A stretch of 9,266 nucleotides of DNA, taken from NCBI GenBank assembly GCA_003232715.1, contig QIJG01000046.1:1-9266 (forward strand). The letters are read 5' to 3'. A program made the translations under genes and the position numbers. The first letter of the stretch is position 1, and each line of letters begins with the position of its first letter. This stretch comes from Nitrospirota bacterium. Its GTDB lineage: Bacteria > Nitrospirota > Thermodesulfovibrionia > Thermodesulfovibrionales > JdFR-85. Of the stretch, positions 1-7,513 are shown piece by piece. The notes beneath the pieces are model-generated. The model had not been told where the DNA came from and searched no databases. It worked only from the letters and a program-made list of their open reading frames with translations.

Positions 1-22
1 GCTGTGTCCGCACAACACGTAA

Positions 23-946
23 TTGATACGAGGGGGCTTTACGCAGGTCAAAACCGCATCTTTCAGCTTTAAAATAAGACCGCTGGAGCCCATGCTGCTG
101 CCTTCCTACAAGGGCTCCACCCTGAGGGGAGGGTTCGGCCATGCCTTCAGGCGAGTGGTCTGCGCCATAAAGAGCAGGGAGTGTACCGACTGTCTGCTTA
201 AAGAGAAATGTGTCTATTCATATATCTTTGAGACCCCTCCATCCGCAGATACAAAAATAATGCGCAAATATATCTCAGCCCCCCATCCGTTTATCATTGA
301 GCCCCCGGCTGGACAACGTAGGGGCTATACCCCCGAGGATGAGTTAACCTTCGGCCTTACCCTTATAGGCAGGGCAATAGACTACCTCCCCTATTTCATC
401 TATGCCTTTGAAAGTTTGAATTAGGGGATGTTGGCTGCAATGAAGAGACCATCTATGATTCCAAAACCAAAACCCTCAAAACATTTAAGCACAGTGTCCT
501 GTCTCTTGAGCCTGATTTATTGAATAAGGATACTGATATCACCAAGCTCATAACTCTCCGCTTCCTGACCCCAACACGAATTGTATACAACGGACACCTC
601 ACCCTTGACCTTGAGTTTCATATCCTTGTAAGAAACCTCCTGCGGAGGCTCTCGCTGCTATATTATTTTCATTGCAACGGAGACCCTTCAGAATGGGATT
701 TCAGCGGAATAATCAAGGAGGCCGAGGGAGTCAAAGTCTCGGGCCGGGGCCTGAGGTGGCACGAGTGGGAAAGATACTCGGCAAGGCAGAAGACCAGGAT
801 GAACATGGGGGGCTTTGTCGGAGGGATAACATTTGAGAGGGCCGTTTATGGATTTAATCAGGGCGGGAGAGGTTTTGCATGTTGGCAAGGGGACGGGTTT
901 CGGGCTGGGCAGGTATGAGGTAACCCCCACGGTCCCCCTTATTTAA
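23..946 (+). pseudogene. cas6: Broken cas6, CRISPR pre-crRNA processing endoribonuclease (RAMP)
   Basis: Cas6 cuts the repeat in pre-crRNA to release the guides that a type III complex loads. The frame opening at 23 has the family's N-terminal signature (LLPSYKGSTLRGGFGHAFRR, then C-x2-C, C-V-Y-S-Y and ETPP). It stops at TAG 422-424. The rest of the protein continues in a second frame from about 412 (KFELGDVGC...) through the conserved R-F-L-T-P-T-R and the W-x-R-Y-S-x-R-Q segment. From about 839 it moves to a third frame that ends at TAA 944-946 with the glycine-rich GKGTGFGLGRYEV typical of Cas6 C-termini. Summed length is about 310 residues, near normal. The glycine/arginine-rich stretch usually found after IYAFE is missing, so the first lesion is a deletion plus frameshift; the second looks like one inserted base (838). 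The TTG start at 23 is uncertain: TAA lies directly upstream and no clear ribosome site is visible. Sequencing error could explain the second lesion, less easily the first. Confidence 0.85.
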
Positions 947-963
947 GGCGGAGGAGAAAAGCC
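943..963 (+). repeat. Direct repeat copy 1 (21 bp)
   Basis: TTAAGGCGGAGGAGAAAAGC plus one C. It matches positions 1009-1029 at 19 of 21 bases, with mismatches C/T and G/A. The copy includes the cas6 stop codon TAA. The 66-base offset suggests a local duplication or a dispersed repeat unit. Confidence 0.7.
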
Positions 964-1008
964 GAAGTTTTATGCGAAGCTGTTGAGGACACTCTGCGCC
1001 CTCGGTCC

Positions 1009-1029
1009 TTAAGGTGAAGGAGAAAAGCC
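1009..1029 (+). repeat. Direct repeat copy 2 (21 bp)
   Basis: TTAAGGTGAAGGAGAAAAGC plus one C, the second copy of the unit at 943-963. It runs straight into the C-rich arm of the palindrome at 1029-1051. Both copies carry a GGAGA core but no start codon follows at ribosome-binding distance, so they are not obvious Shine-Dalgarno sites for genes. Confidence 0.7.
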
Positions 1030-1051
1030 CCCCTCTTAGGTTAAGAGGGGG
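1029..1051. repeat. REP-like palindrome, 10-bp perfect stem
   Basis: CCCCCTCTTA pairs perfectly with TAAGAGGGGG around a three-base GGT loop. No T-run follows (the next bases are TGGGGGAGTT), so it does not look like an intrinsic terminator. C/G-rich palindromes of this style followed by TGGGGGAGTT resemble dispersed intergenic repeats in several anaerobic bacterial groups; that comparison is from memory. It sits between the broken cas6 and the Cas10 stub, a plausible place for past rearrangement. In RNA it would be a very stable hairpin. Confidence 0.65.
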
Positions 1052-1087
1052 TGGGGGAGTTATCTGATAAATGAAAGAGGTAAGCTA

Positions 1088-1183
1088 ATGGAAGAGTTTA
1101 ATCAGAGAGAATATCAGACTGTAATCTTTGGGGCGTTGCTGCATGATGTGAGGAAGGGAGGAATAGAATGGAATTTAAATTGA
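1088..1183 (+). pseudogene. N-terminal stub of a Csm1-like Cas10 (HD motif remnant)
   Basis: A 31-codon frame with a good ribosome site (AGAGG at 1076-1080, seven bases before ATG). It encodes MEEFNQREYQTVIFGALL followed by HDVRK and then unrelated residues up to TGA inside cmr1. The Y-Q-T-V-x-x-G-A-L-L-H-D-[IV]-G-K arrangement about 20 residues from the start is what the HD nuclease domain of Csm1-type Cas10 looks like. Here the G of the usual HD[IV]GK is R and the similarity stops just after K, so the remaining several hundred codons are gone. The junction with the cmr1 ribosome site lies at about 1151-1158. It may still be translated, with its stop 13-15 bases inside cmr1, which could couple translation. 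A chance match is possible because the segment is short, but motif, position and neighbourhood agree. Confidence 0.7.
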
Positions 1184-2214
1184 AAGCGTTGACACCAGTT
1201 TGGACTGGTGGGGTAAAGGGGAAAAATGACAAGCTCCACGTAACAGGAATAAAGGGGTCAATACGGTGGTGGTATGAGGTATTGATTCGCAGTCTTGGTT
1301 GTGATGCCTGTAATCCAGCAAGTAAGAACGGAAATGAAAAGTGCTCTTTTGATACAAAATCATTTCAGAAAACAAAGAATTTGAGAGAAGAATTAAAGAA
1401 AATCTGTCCTGCCTGCAATATGTTCGGCTGCACCGGTTGGAGCGGAAAGTTTATTTTAAGGATAAAAGATGAAAAGGGCAGGATTAAAACCAATCAATTA
1501 GATAGGAAAGATCAATTTCTTATTGAATTTATTGAAATAAAACAGTTTGACCCGGCAGAAATAAGCTTGCTGAAAATAACCTTAAAGCTTATTGTTGACT
1601 ATGGCGCGATAGGTGGGAAAACTATTTTTAAACCTTCTGAAATAGATTACAAAAACGTATTAAACTATGGAGAAGGCAGGCATTATGACTATGGGGTTAT
1701 TGGTAGGTCAAAAGACGCGAACGGAATTGATATATCTAAAATTCCTTCCGGTAGAATTTATTATGGTGATACCAAAGAAATGATTGATGGTTACCTTCAA
1801 GACTTCACTAACAAAACTCATTCAGAAGATTGGCCTGACTTAAGAAACTTCTGGTTTGTGAAAGGTTTATGTATTGATAGAGAAAGACATAACATAATTG
1901 TCAATAGAGATGAAACCCATCCCTTTAAAAATTACAAAACTCGGACTGGCAGTTTGCAGATATGGCTTGGTGGTAAGCAGGAAGTTAGCAAAAAGATATT
2001 CTCTTTTCATGGCATTAAACCTGATGCGAAAATAAAAAAAGGTAATACACATGCCGAGTCGGACTTAATATCGGGTGTTAGACGATGCTATGGTTATTCA
2101 AAGAAACATGAACTAAAAGAGGTAGTCAAATTAGTAATCGAACATCTTGAAGGTGATTATAGTTCTCTTAGCAAAAAAATAATCTGTGGTATGGAGGTGT
2201 TGGATGAACTTTGA
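1168..2214 (+). CDS. cmr1: Cmr1, Cas7-group RAMP subunit of type III-B complex
   Basis: 348 residues, in the usual range for Cmr1. Cmr1 is a double-RRM RAMP protein at the end of the Cmr backbone, where it contacts the 3' side of the crRNA-target duplex in the cytoplasmic effector. The family signature is clear: L-T-P-V-W-T-G-G at residues 8-15, T-G-I-K-G-S-I-R-W-W-Y-E at 26-37, then a cysteine-containing segment (C45, C48, C59) and C-P-A-C-N-M-F-G-C-T-G-W at 80-91, as in TM1795-type Cmr1. The start at 1168 is supported by GGAGG at 1157-1161. It is the first gene of the operon, and its start codon lies inside the Cas10 stub. Codon use is AT-rich compared with the cas6 region upstream. I see no truncation. 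Confidence 0.93.
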   Translation: MEFKLKALTPVWTGGVKGKNDKLHVTGIKGSIRWWYEVLIRSLGCDACNPASKNGNEKCSFDTKSFQKTKNLREELKKICPACNMFGCTGWSGKFILRIKDEKGRIKTNQLDRKDQFLIEFIEIKQFDPAEISLLKITLKLIVDYGAIGGKTIFKPSEIDYKNVLNYGEGRHYDYGVIGRSKDANGIDISKIPSGRIYYGDTKEMIDGYLQDFTNKTHSEDWPDLRNFWFVKGLCIDRERHNIIVNRDETHPFKNYKTRTGSLQIWLGGKQEVSKKIFSFHGIKPDAKIKKGNTHAESDLISGVRRCYGYSKKHELKEVVKLVIEHLEGDYSSLSKKIICGMEVLDEL

Positions 2215-3334
2215 TTATTTTATCGACATAACTAATAAATTCAGGCCATTAGGTGAAACAATTGATACGTTAGATAAAAAAATTGTAAAAACGAAAGAAC
2301 AGATAAAAACATTAAAGAGAAACAAGAGTTTAAAATCTAAAATTATAAGCTTAGAGAAAGAAAAAGCTATTCTTGAAGATCAAAAAAGCCTAGAATTAAA
2401 AAGAAAATGGGATGAAGTATATAATTCAACCCCCTATTTTGGCAGTCATTGGAAAGCATTATCAGCTCTATATATAGAAGAGAGGCAGCCATCGGTCGTT
2501 AAATTTATTAGAGATAGACATATTGAACTGCAATACAGAGAGGGTAAGGTAAGAATAAAAGAGGACATTGCAAGGCACAGCCTTTTAGATTTTTTCGAAA
2601 TCTTCAGAGTTCCCAAAATAGATACTTCTCTGCTACCTCCTTACTCTGTCTTCCTCCAATTCAAATTTACACTTGCAACCCCGTATATTTCCAGAGACGA
2701 TGAAGCATTTTATATCCATGAAAATCCTGTCCGAAAAGACAAAGTCTTCAAAGTTCCAATGGTTTCAGGAAGTTCATGGAAGGGGAATATGCGATGGGTT
2801 ATGAGAAAAAACGCTGGATTAATTGATGAAGACCCCAAGACGGAAGATAACAAAGAAATCATTAGATTATTTGGTAATGAAAAGGGTAATAAAGAAGAAT
2901 TTAAAAGAGGGCGTTTGAATTTCTACCCAACCTTTTTTGACCAAATTGGACTTGAAGTCATAAATCCACATAACAGAAATACAAAGGCAGGTAAGAATCC
3001 GCTCTATATTGAAAGTGTACCCGTGGATGCAGATGGAATTTTCAGCCTTCTTTATGTTCCTTTTGACCTCATGGGAAGGCAAGAGGGCGAGGTGAAGAAA
3101 GCGGTTGCTAAAGACCTGGAACTAATTTGCACTGCCATCAAAGAGATGATGTTGACCTACGGGTTTTCTGCAAAGAAAAGCAGTGGGTTTGGGGTTGTGA
3201 AGGACAAACTTGATTCAGGGCAACTCAATATTAAGGGGATGGACCTTCCTAAAAAAGATTTTTCAGACTTTAGCGGACTTGAAGAAGTGATATCAACTGC
3301 TATCATTTTGTTGAATAACGAGGTAACAGGATGA
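2204..3334 (+). CDS. Cmr6-like RAMP (Cas7 group) with N-terminal coiled coil
   Basis: I choose ATG 2204 (376 residues) because GGAGG at 2193-2197 sits six bases upstream; GTG 2186 in the same frame lacks such a site. The gene overlaps cmr1 by 11 bases and ends in an ATGA overlap with csx11. Residues about 18-68 are highly charged, rich in K and E, with spaced I/L, so a coiled coil is likely. The RAMP core begins near 150 (FLQFKFTLATPYISR); V-S-G-S-S-W-K-G-N-M-R-W at 187-198 is the RAMP substrate-loop motif, and Y-G-F-S-A-K-K-S-S-G-F-G at 319-330 is the glycine-rich loop. Between them, GRLNFYP and LEVINPHNRNT recall the F-x-D-A and D-x-x-T-P-H-Y elements of Cmr6. By elimination it fills the Cmr6 slot. 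The 70-residue N-terminal extension is not usual for Cmr6, so the exact family name is left open. Confidence 0.7.
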   Translation: MNFDYFIDITNKFRPLGETIDTLDKKIVKTKEQIKTLKRNKSLKSKIISLEKEKAILEDQKSLELKRKWDEVYNSTPYFGSHWKALSALYIEERQPSVVKFIRDRHIELQYREGKVRIKEDIARHSLLDFFEIFRVPKIDTSLLPPYSVFLQFKFTLATPYISRDDEAFYIHENPVRKDKVFKVPMVSGSSWKGNMRWVMRKNAGLIDEDPKTEDNKEIIRLFGNEKGNKEEFKRGRLNFYPTFFDQIGLEVINPHNRNTKAGKNPLYIESVPVDADGIFSLLYVPFDLMGRQEGEVKKAVAKDLELICTAIKEMMLTYGFSAKKSSGFGVVKDKLDSGQLNIKGMDLPKKDFSDFSGLEEVISTAIILLNNEVTG

Positions 3335-6300
3335 CACTGAAAGAGAAACTTCAGACGTACAGAAATTTGATTCTAACCTTAGAATTATCAGGCCTACTTC
3401 ATGATACAGGGAAATTATCTTCAGAATTTATAACTTACCGTAAGGGCTGGCAAAAAAAGAAGGGGATGACAGACCCACATGATAATAAGTTTTTTGATAA
3501 TGATTTGTTGCTACAAAGCGCGACTGTCAGCGCACTGAGAGACTGTCTGGATAAAAATATAAGTTTATATGCTGGTGTGAAAGATATATGGATAAATGGT
3601 TTAGAGGTAAAGACAGAGATTTCTTTGAAGGAGATCATGCACCAGCACACCAAGCCTGTTGATGAAATCGCGAAATTTTTAAAGCTGGGCGATAGTGTAG
3701 ACAGTGCTTACGACCGCAACAATCCACTTATGGCAATGGAACAGTTTGATAGGGATATAACATTTAGTTCTACAGTTTTTGGTTATGAGACCGCAGCCCC
3801 TGTAAATAGCTTTGATGATAGAAGGAAGATACTCTATTGTAGTTTAAACAGCCTGATACCTTTATATCTGAAAAACTATCGTCCTGAAGAAAGGACTGCG
3901 ATATTTAATGCTGCGGAGCAAGCCTTTAAATGTGCCCTTACCGATACTTGCAGACCTGTAAACGACATAACACTCTGGCAACATTCTTATGTTACAACAG
4001 CATTAACAAAGGTATTTTTTCTCCACTTTTTGATATATGGAGAGAAATTGCAGGAAATTAAAGCTGCAAAATTCGCCCTCATTGGATTCGGCTGGGACGG
4101 CATGTCTTTTATTTCCAAAGGGCATAAGATAGGAGATATTGTCGCAAGAAAGGAAATAATCAAGAAACTAAAAGGCAGAGTAAAAGAGGTTATTGAATAT
4201 AAGTATCCCATCGGAATGAATGTTTATGATGATGACAATGGAGTATATTTTATCGTACCCGCAATCATGGAATTTGCAAAGGAATACAAAGACCTATTGG
4301 TAGAAATAAATGATGAGATTAATCAAATTGCGGATGATATTACGGGCGGAGAAATTCAACCTGTTGTTTCAGACAGGGTTAAAAACACCAGCTTCATTAT
4401 GGAAATTGTTAAAAGTATAGATGATGTAAGAAGCAAATCAAAATATCCGCATGTGAGTTCAACGAGCAAATTATCGTGGATGAGAGAATGGGAAAAGAAT
4501 GATAAAAGTCTTGTATGTAGTATATGTCAGAAGAGACCTGTTGTAAGCGAAAAACAGAACCTTTGTAAGGTTTGCAGGGAAAGAAGAATACTCGCTCAAA
4601 AGGGTCGTGATATCAATCAGAGTATCTTTAGTAGTGAGATTGCTGACAAAAACCGTAGACTTGCCTTAGTTGTGGCAAGGTTTTCTCTTGAGCCATGGCT
4701 AAAGGGGGATATGATATGGACACTATTCGTAAAAGAAGGCAGGAGTTTAAAAAAAGCACTGCAACATCTTGAGGAGATTGAAGACTTAAAAGAAAGGGAC
4801 GGGGAGCGAAAAAAGATAATCCAGAAAAAATTTGTTACGGATGAAGATGGGAAGAACACAAAGAATTTTCAATATGATTATGAAAAAATTAAAAAACAGA
4901 TAGATATCTGCCTGAACCAAAAAGATACTGATTTCGCAAAAGCAATCTCGTTCTTATTCGATAGACATGGTGGTGAAATGAAGGCCCCTGATTGGAGAGA
5001 ATTTCAAAAATGGATAAAAGACATTAGCGAAGAAGAAGCCCTTGATATCAAGGGAAGATTTGGAAACTCTCCAGACATCTATAATTTTCTTTTAACAAAA
5101 AACCATACACCGTCACGATTGTTAAATGTCTGGAATACAACGAGGGATTTCCTCGGGGAAGTTCTTGAACTGGATAATCTTGAAGCTGAGGATATTTTAT
5201 TACCCTTCAACCGCATAAAGCTGATAGTTGACAACCCTAATAGATATCTTTTGCAGGAAAACGCAATTTATAAGGCAGAGATTAATGGAAAGGCAATAGA
5301 GATATTCAGGGATGGCATGGATGTTTTTGTGGTTAACAGAGGCTATCAAAACGTTGACCTTGAAAAGATAGAAAAAGAGTGGGAAAAGAAAAAGATTAAG
5401 ATTATCACCTCTGAGTTTGATAAAGATCGAGGTGAAGTTAAAGAGCTGTTTGTAAGGGAGATCCTGCAGGATAAAGGAGAGACTTATCCCTTCAGAATTA
5501 TTACAACAACCCCTGATACTCTTATGGCTCTTGTACCTGCGGATAAGGCGGTTGACTTGTCTGAGCATATTTACAGGCAATACAAAAAACACTTTGGCAA
5601 GGTAATCGGCAGGCTTCCTTTCAGTATTGGCAACATATTCTTTCCAGAGAAGATGCCCATGTTCGTAGTCCTTGACTCAGGCAGAAGAATGCTGAGCAAT
5701 TTCGAGAATATTAATCTTGAGTACTGGAACAGGCAAGAAGAATGGGAAATTAAGGACGATGTTCAGATTAATGAAGGGGTAGTAACGGTTAATTTTAAAA
5801 ATAATATTCAATGGCAGGTGAATTGTTCTTTGGGAACTGAAAGTATGGATTTTTTTCATCCATATTTGATCGTAAAAGATAGTGAAGATAATAAACACAA
5901 GAAAGAAACGTCCTGTTTTGAAACTTTTTTAGGGGATCTAGTTCATTTCACTAAGATTAAAAAGGGTTATAAAGTCGGAGTCTACCCAAACTACTACGAC
6001 TTTGAATTCCTTGATTCAAACACAAGGCGATATGACATAAAACTGGATGGAAGCAACAGAAGAAAATCAAATGTAGCTGATTTCAGGTCTAAACCTTTTC
6101 TGCTCGATGAGCTTGGACAGAAGATTATCTGTCTCTGGTCTGAACTTCTTCCGGGGCAACAGCTAAAGGGAATTACCGATACTAAACTCAGAAATCTTCA
6201 ATCTCTCTGGCTTACAAAATACCAGGAGTGGGTTAGAGAGGATAATCCGGGTGGTATGCCTGCCTGGAAAGACCTTGTTGCTTGCTCTATCCAGAAGGAG

Positions 6301-6423
6301 TTTTCCATTGACAACGATAGCCAACTATACGTGTCTCTTATGGAAACAATTGAGAATGGATTGTTTTTTGATACACTTGAACTTTATCTCGGAATACTAA
6401 AAGAAAGAATAGACAAAAAATAA
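3331..6423 (+). CDS. csx11: Csx11-family Cas10-like large subunit, HD retained, GGDD absent
   Basis: 1030 residues, the large subunit of the complex. Domains in order: an N-terminal HD nuclease-like domain (L-L-H-D-T-G-K, H24-D25, with a later G-D-S-V-D-S-A-Y-D-R at 120-129 that matches the distal metal-binding part of Cas10 HD domains); a four-cysteine zinc knuckle C396-x2-C399...C412-x2-C415; a first palm-like segment (about 442-465, RRLALVVARF); a charged helical linker; a second palm-like segment at about 720-775; and a helical C-terminal part. In the second palm, TPDTLMALVPADKA aligns with the GGDD-x-L-A-L-V-P-A-D-K-A of Cas10 cyclases, so the GGDD is replaced by T-P-D-T-type residues (727-730). 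Loss of cyclic oligoadenylate synthesis is therefore inferred. The Csx11 assignment rests on length, the Cmr neighbours and this divergent palm. It starts in an ATGA overlap with the preceding gene. Confidence 0.85.
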   Translation: MTLKEKLQTYRNLILTLELSGLLHDTGKLSSEFITYRKGWQKKKGMTDPHDNKFFDNDLLLQSATVSALRDCLDKNISLYAGVKDIWINGLEVKTEISLKEIMHQHTKPVDEIAKFLKLGDSVDSAYDRNNPLMAMEQFDRDITFSSTVFGYETAAPVNSFDDRRKILYCSLNSLIPLYLKNYRPEERTAIFNAAEQAFKCALTDTCRPVNDITLWQHSYVTTALTKVFFLHFLIYGEKLQEIKAAKFALIGFGWDGMSFISKGHKIGDIVARKEIIKKLKGRVKEVIEYKYPIGMNVYDDDNGVYFIVPAIMEFAKEYKDLLVEINDEINQIADDITGGEIQPVVSDRVKNTSFIMEIVKSIDDVRSKSKYPHVSSTSKLSWMREWEKNDKSLVCSICQKRPVVSEKQNLCKVCRERRILAQKGRDINQSIFSSEIADKNRRLALVVARFSLEPWLKGDMIWTLFVKEGRSLKKALQHLEEIEDLKERDGERKKIIQKKFVTDEDGKNTKNFQYDYEKIKKQIDICLNQKDTDFAKAISFLFDRHGGEMKAPDWREFQKWIKDISEEEALDIKGRFGNSPDIYNFLLTKNHTPSRLLNVWNTTRDFLGEVLELDNLEAEDILLPFNRIKLIVDNPNRYLLQENAIYKAEINGKAIEIFRDGMDVFVVNRGYQNVDLEKIEKEWEKKKIKIITSEFDKDRGEVKELFVREILQDKGETYPFRIITTTPDTLMALVPADKAVDLSEHIYRQYKKHFGKVIGRLPFSIGNIFFPEKMPMFVVLDSGRRMLSNFENINLEYWNRQEEWEIKDDVQINEGVVTVNFKNNIQWQVNCSLGTESMDFFHPYLIVKDSEDNKHKKETSCFETFLGDLVHFTKIKKGYKVGVYPNYYDFEFLDSNTRRYDIKLDGSNRRKSNVADFRSKPFLLDELGQKIICLWSELLPGQQLKGITDTKLRNLQSLWLTKYQEWVREDNPGGMPAWKDLVACSIQKEFSIDNDSQLYVSLMETIENGLFFDTLELYLGILKERIDKK

Positions 6424-6429
6424 AGGAGG
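6423..6429 (+). promoter_or_regulatory. Strong Shine-Dalgarno site for cmr4
   Basis: Perfect AAGGAGG, partly within the csx11 stop codon, six bases before ATG 6436. It is the strongest ribosome site in the operon and precedes the backbone subunit that is needed in several copies per complex. Confidence 0.75.
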
Positions 6430-6435
6430 GATGAA

Positions 6436-7509
6436 ATGGCTGAACCTTTTAAAAAGAAGACGTATTTTGCAATGACCCTTGATCCTGTACATATCGGCAC
6501 TGGTGGCTACAGGCTTGGAAGGGTGGATAACACGATTACAAGGGAGCCGGGGACGAACTTGCCAAAAATTCCAGGTTCAAGCATTGCCGGTGTGACAAGG
6601 GCATATACGGCAATGGCGGTGCAATGTGAAAATCCAGATGATTTAAAAAAACAAAAATATCAAACGATGAAACGTGATCAATCCGGTAATCCTGTAGTTA
6701 AAAAGGATAAAGATGGCAACTCAGAGTTAGATTCAAACAGTCAACCAATACCTGAGTATTATAGTTGTGCTGGTAAAGGTGCTGATGGCGGCGATGGACA
6801 CTGCGGTCAGCATGATTGTGAGGTTTGTGTCTCGTTTGGTTTTTCAAGAAAAAGCGGCAGTTCATTTCAGGGTCTTGTACAGTTTTACGATGCACGGATT
6901 TTATTCTTCCCTGTTCACTCAATGATAGGGCCTGTATGGATTACATGTCCTTCTGTATTGAATGATTTTTGTGAGACACTAAAATCACAGAGTATAACAA
7001 TTGAACATCAAGGCAGTCTTGATAATGATGAGTTTATCCAGACTGATTTAGTGGAAGTTGATAAGAATTTAAACTTAGGCTGGCTACTACTTAAGAACAA
7101 AAAAAAGCTAAGTCCAATAAAAAACCCTATTCCACATTTATCTGCTGAAATAGTTAATAGGGCGGTACTCGTTTCCGACAAGCTCTTCTCCCGTATAGTC
7201 AATGACAACCTTGAAGTGCGCACATCTGTTGCCATAGACCCCGCCACAGGGGCTGCTGAGGATAGAGCACTTTATACATATGAGGCTATTCCAAGAGCGA
7301 CAGTTATGTGGTTTGATGTGGTTTATAACAAGCCGGAATATTTCAGGGTGGACGGGAAAGAAATTGTGATAAATCCTGCTATTAAGGCTGATGTGAATTG
7401 GGTTAATAGTAATGTTGAAAAAGGGCTTGCCTATCTTGAACACCTCGGTGTTGGCGGCATGAACACACGAGGAATGGGCAGGTTAAGAATCCTGAATATG
7501 GGAGGATAA
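6436..7509 (+). CDS. cmr4: Cmr4, Cas7-type backbone RAMP and target-RNA nuclease
   Basis: 357 residues. Cmr4 polymerises along the crRNA, and each copy cuts target RNA at six-base intervals using an aspartate in a flexible loop. The N-terminus reads L-D-P-V-H-I-G-T-G-G (15-24), R-V-D-N-T-I-T-R-E (29-37) and L-P-K-I-P-G-S-S-I-A-G (42-52), the standard Cmr4 layout; D31 falls where the catalytic aspartate of Cmr4 (D26 in Pyrococcus) is expected. The C-terminal glycine-rich loop G-V-G-G-M-N-T-R-G-M-G-R is present. The protein is longer than typical Cmr4 (about 290-300) because of a charged insert at about 65-110, followed by C111, C123, C128 and C131, which could bind zinc. The insert lies in the thumb-like region that would contact the neighbouring subunit or target. 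ATG 6436 is fixed by AAGGAGG. Confidence 0.88.
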   Translation: MAEPFKKKTYFAMTLDPVHIGTGGYRLGRVDNTITREPGTNLPKIPGSSIAGVTRAYTAMAVQCENPDDLKKQKYQTMKRDQSGNPVVKKDKDGNSELDSNSQPIPEYYSCAGKGADGGDGHCGQHDCEVCVSFGFSRKSGSSFQGLVQFYDARILFFPVHSMIGPVWITCPSVLNDFCETLKSQSITIEHQGSLDNDEFIQTDLVEVDKNLNLGWLLLKNKKKLSPIKNPIPHLSAEIVNRAVLVSDKLFSRIVNDNLEVRTSVAIDPATGAAEDRALYTYEAIPRATVMWFDVVYNKPEYFRVDGKEIVINPAIKADVNWVNSNVEKGLAYLEHLGVGGMNTRGMGRLRILNMGG

Positions 7510-7513
7510 TGCA

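Noticed and set aside
520..918. A separate gene starting near 520
   Set aside because: The same frame is open from about 412 and carries continuous Cas6 sequence, so it is the middle of one broken gene, and its last 27 or so residues are out-of-frame translation.
688..930. Minus-strand frame opposite the cas6 C-terminal half
   Set aside because: Proline-rich translation typical of the antisense of a GC-rich coding sequence; the plus-strand Cas6 motifs explain the openness.
1029..1051. Palindrome as an intrinsic terminator of cas6
   Set aside because: The stem is excellent but it is followed by TGGGGGAGTT with no T-run, so a REP-like repeat is the better reading.
2186..2203. GTG 2186 as start of the Cmr6-like gene
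   Set aside because: ATG 2204 has GGAGG six bases upstream; the six extra residues (VWRCW) look non-native and extend the overlap with cmr1.
5200..5592. 130-codon open frame on the minus strand inside csx11
   Set aside because: It is the antisense shadow of a well-supported Csx11 coding region, with no ribosome site or recognisable domain.
7138..7443. 101-codon minus-strand frame inside cmr4
   Set aside because: It lies opposite conserved Cmr4 sequence including the C-terminal part and shows no family features.
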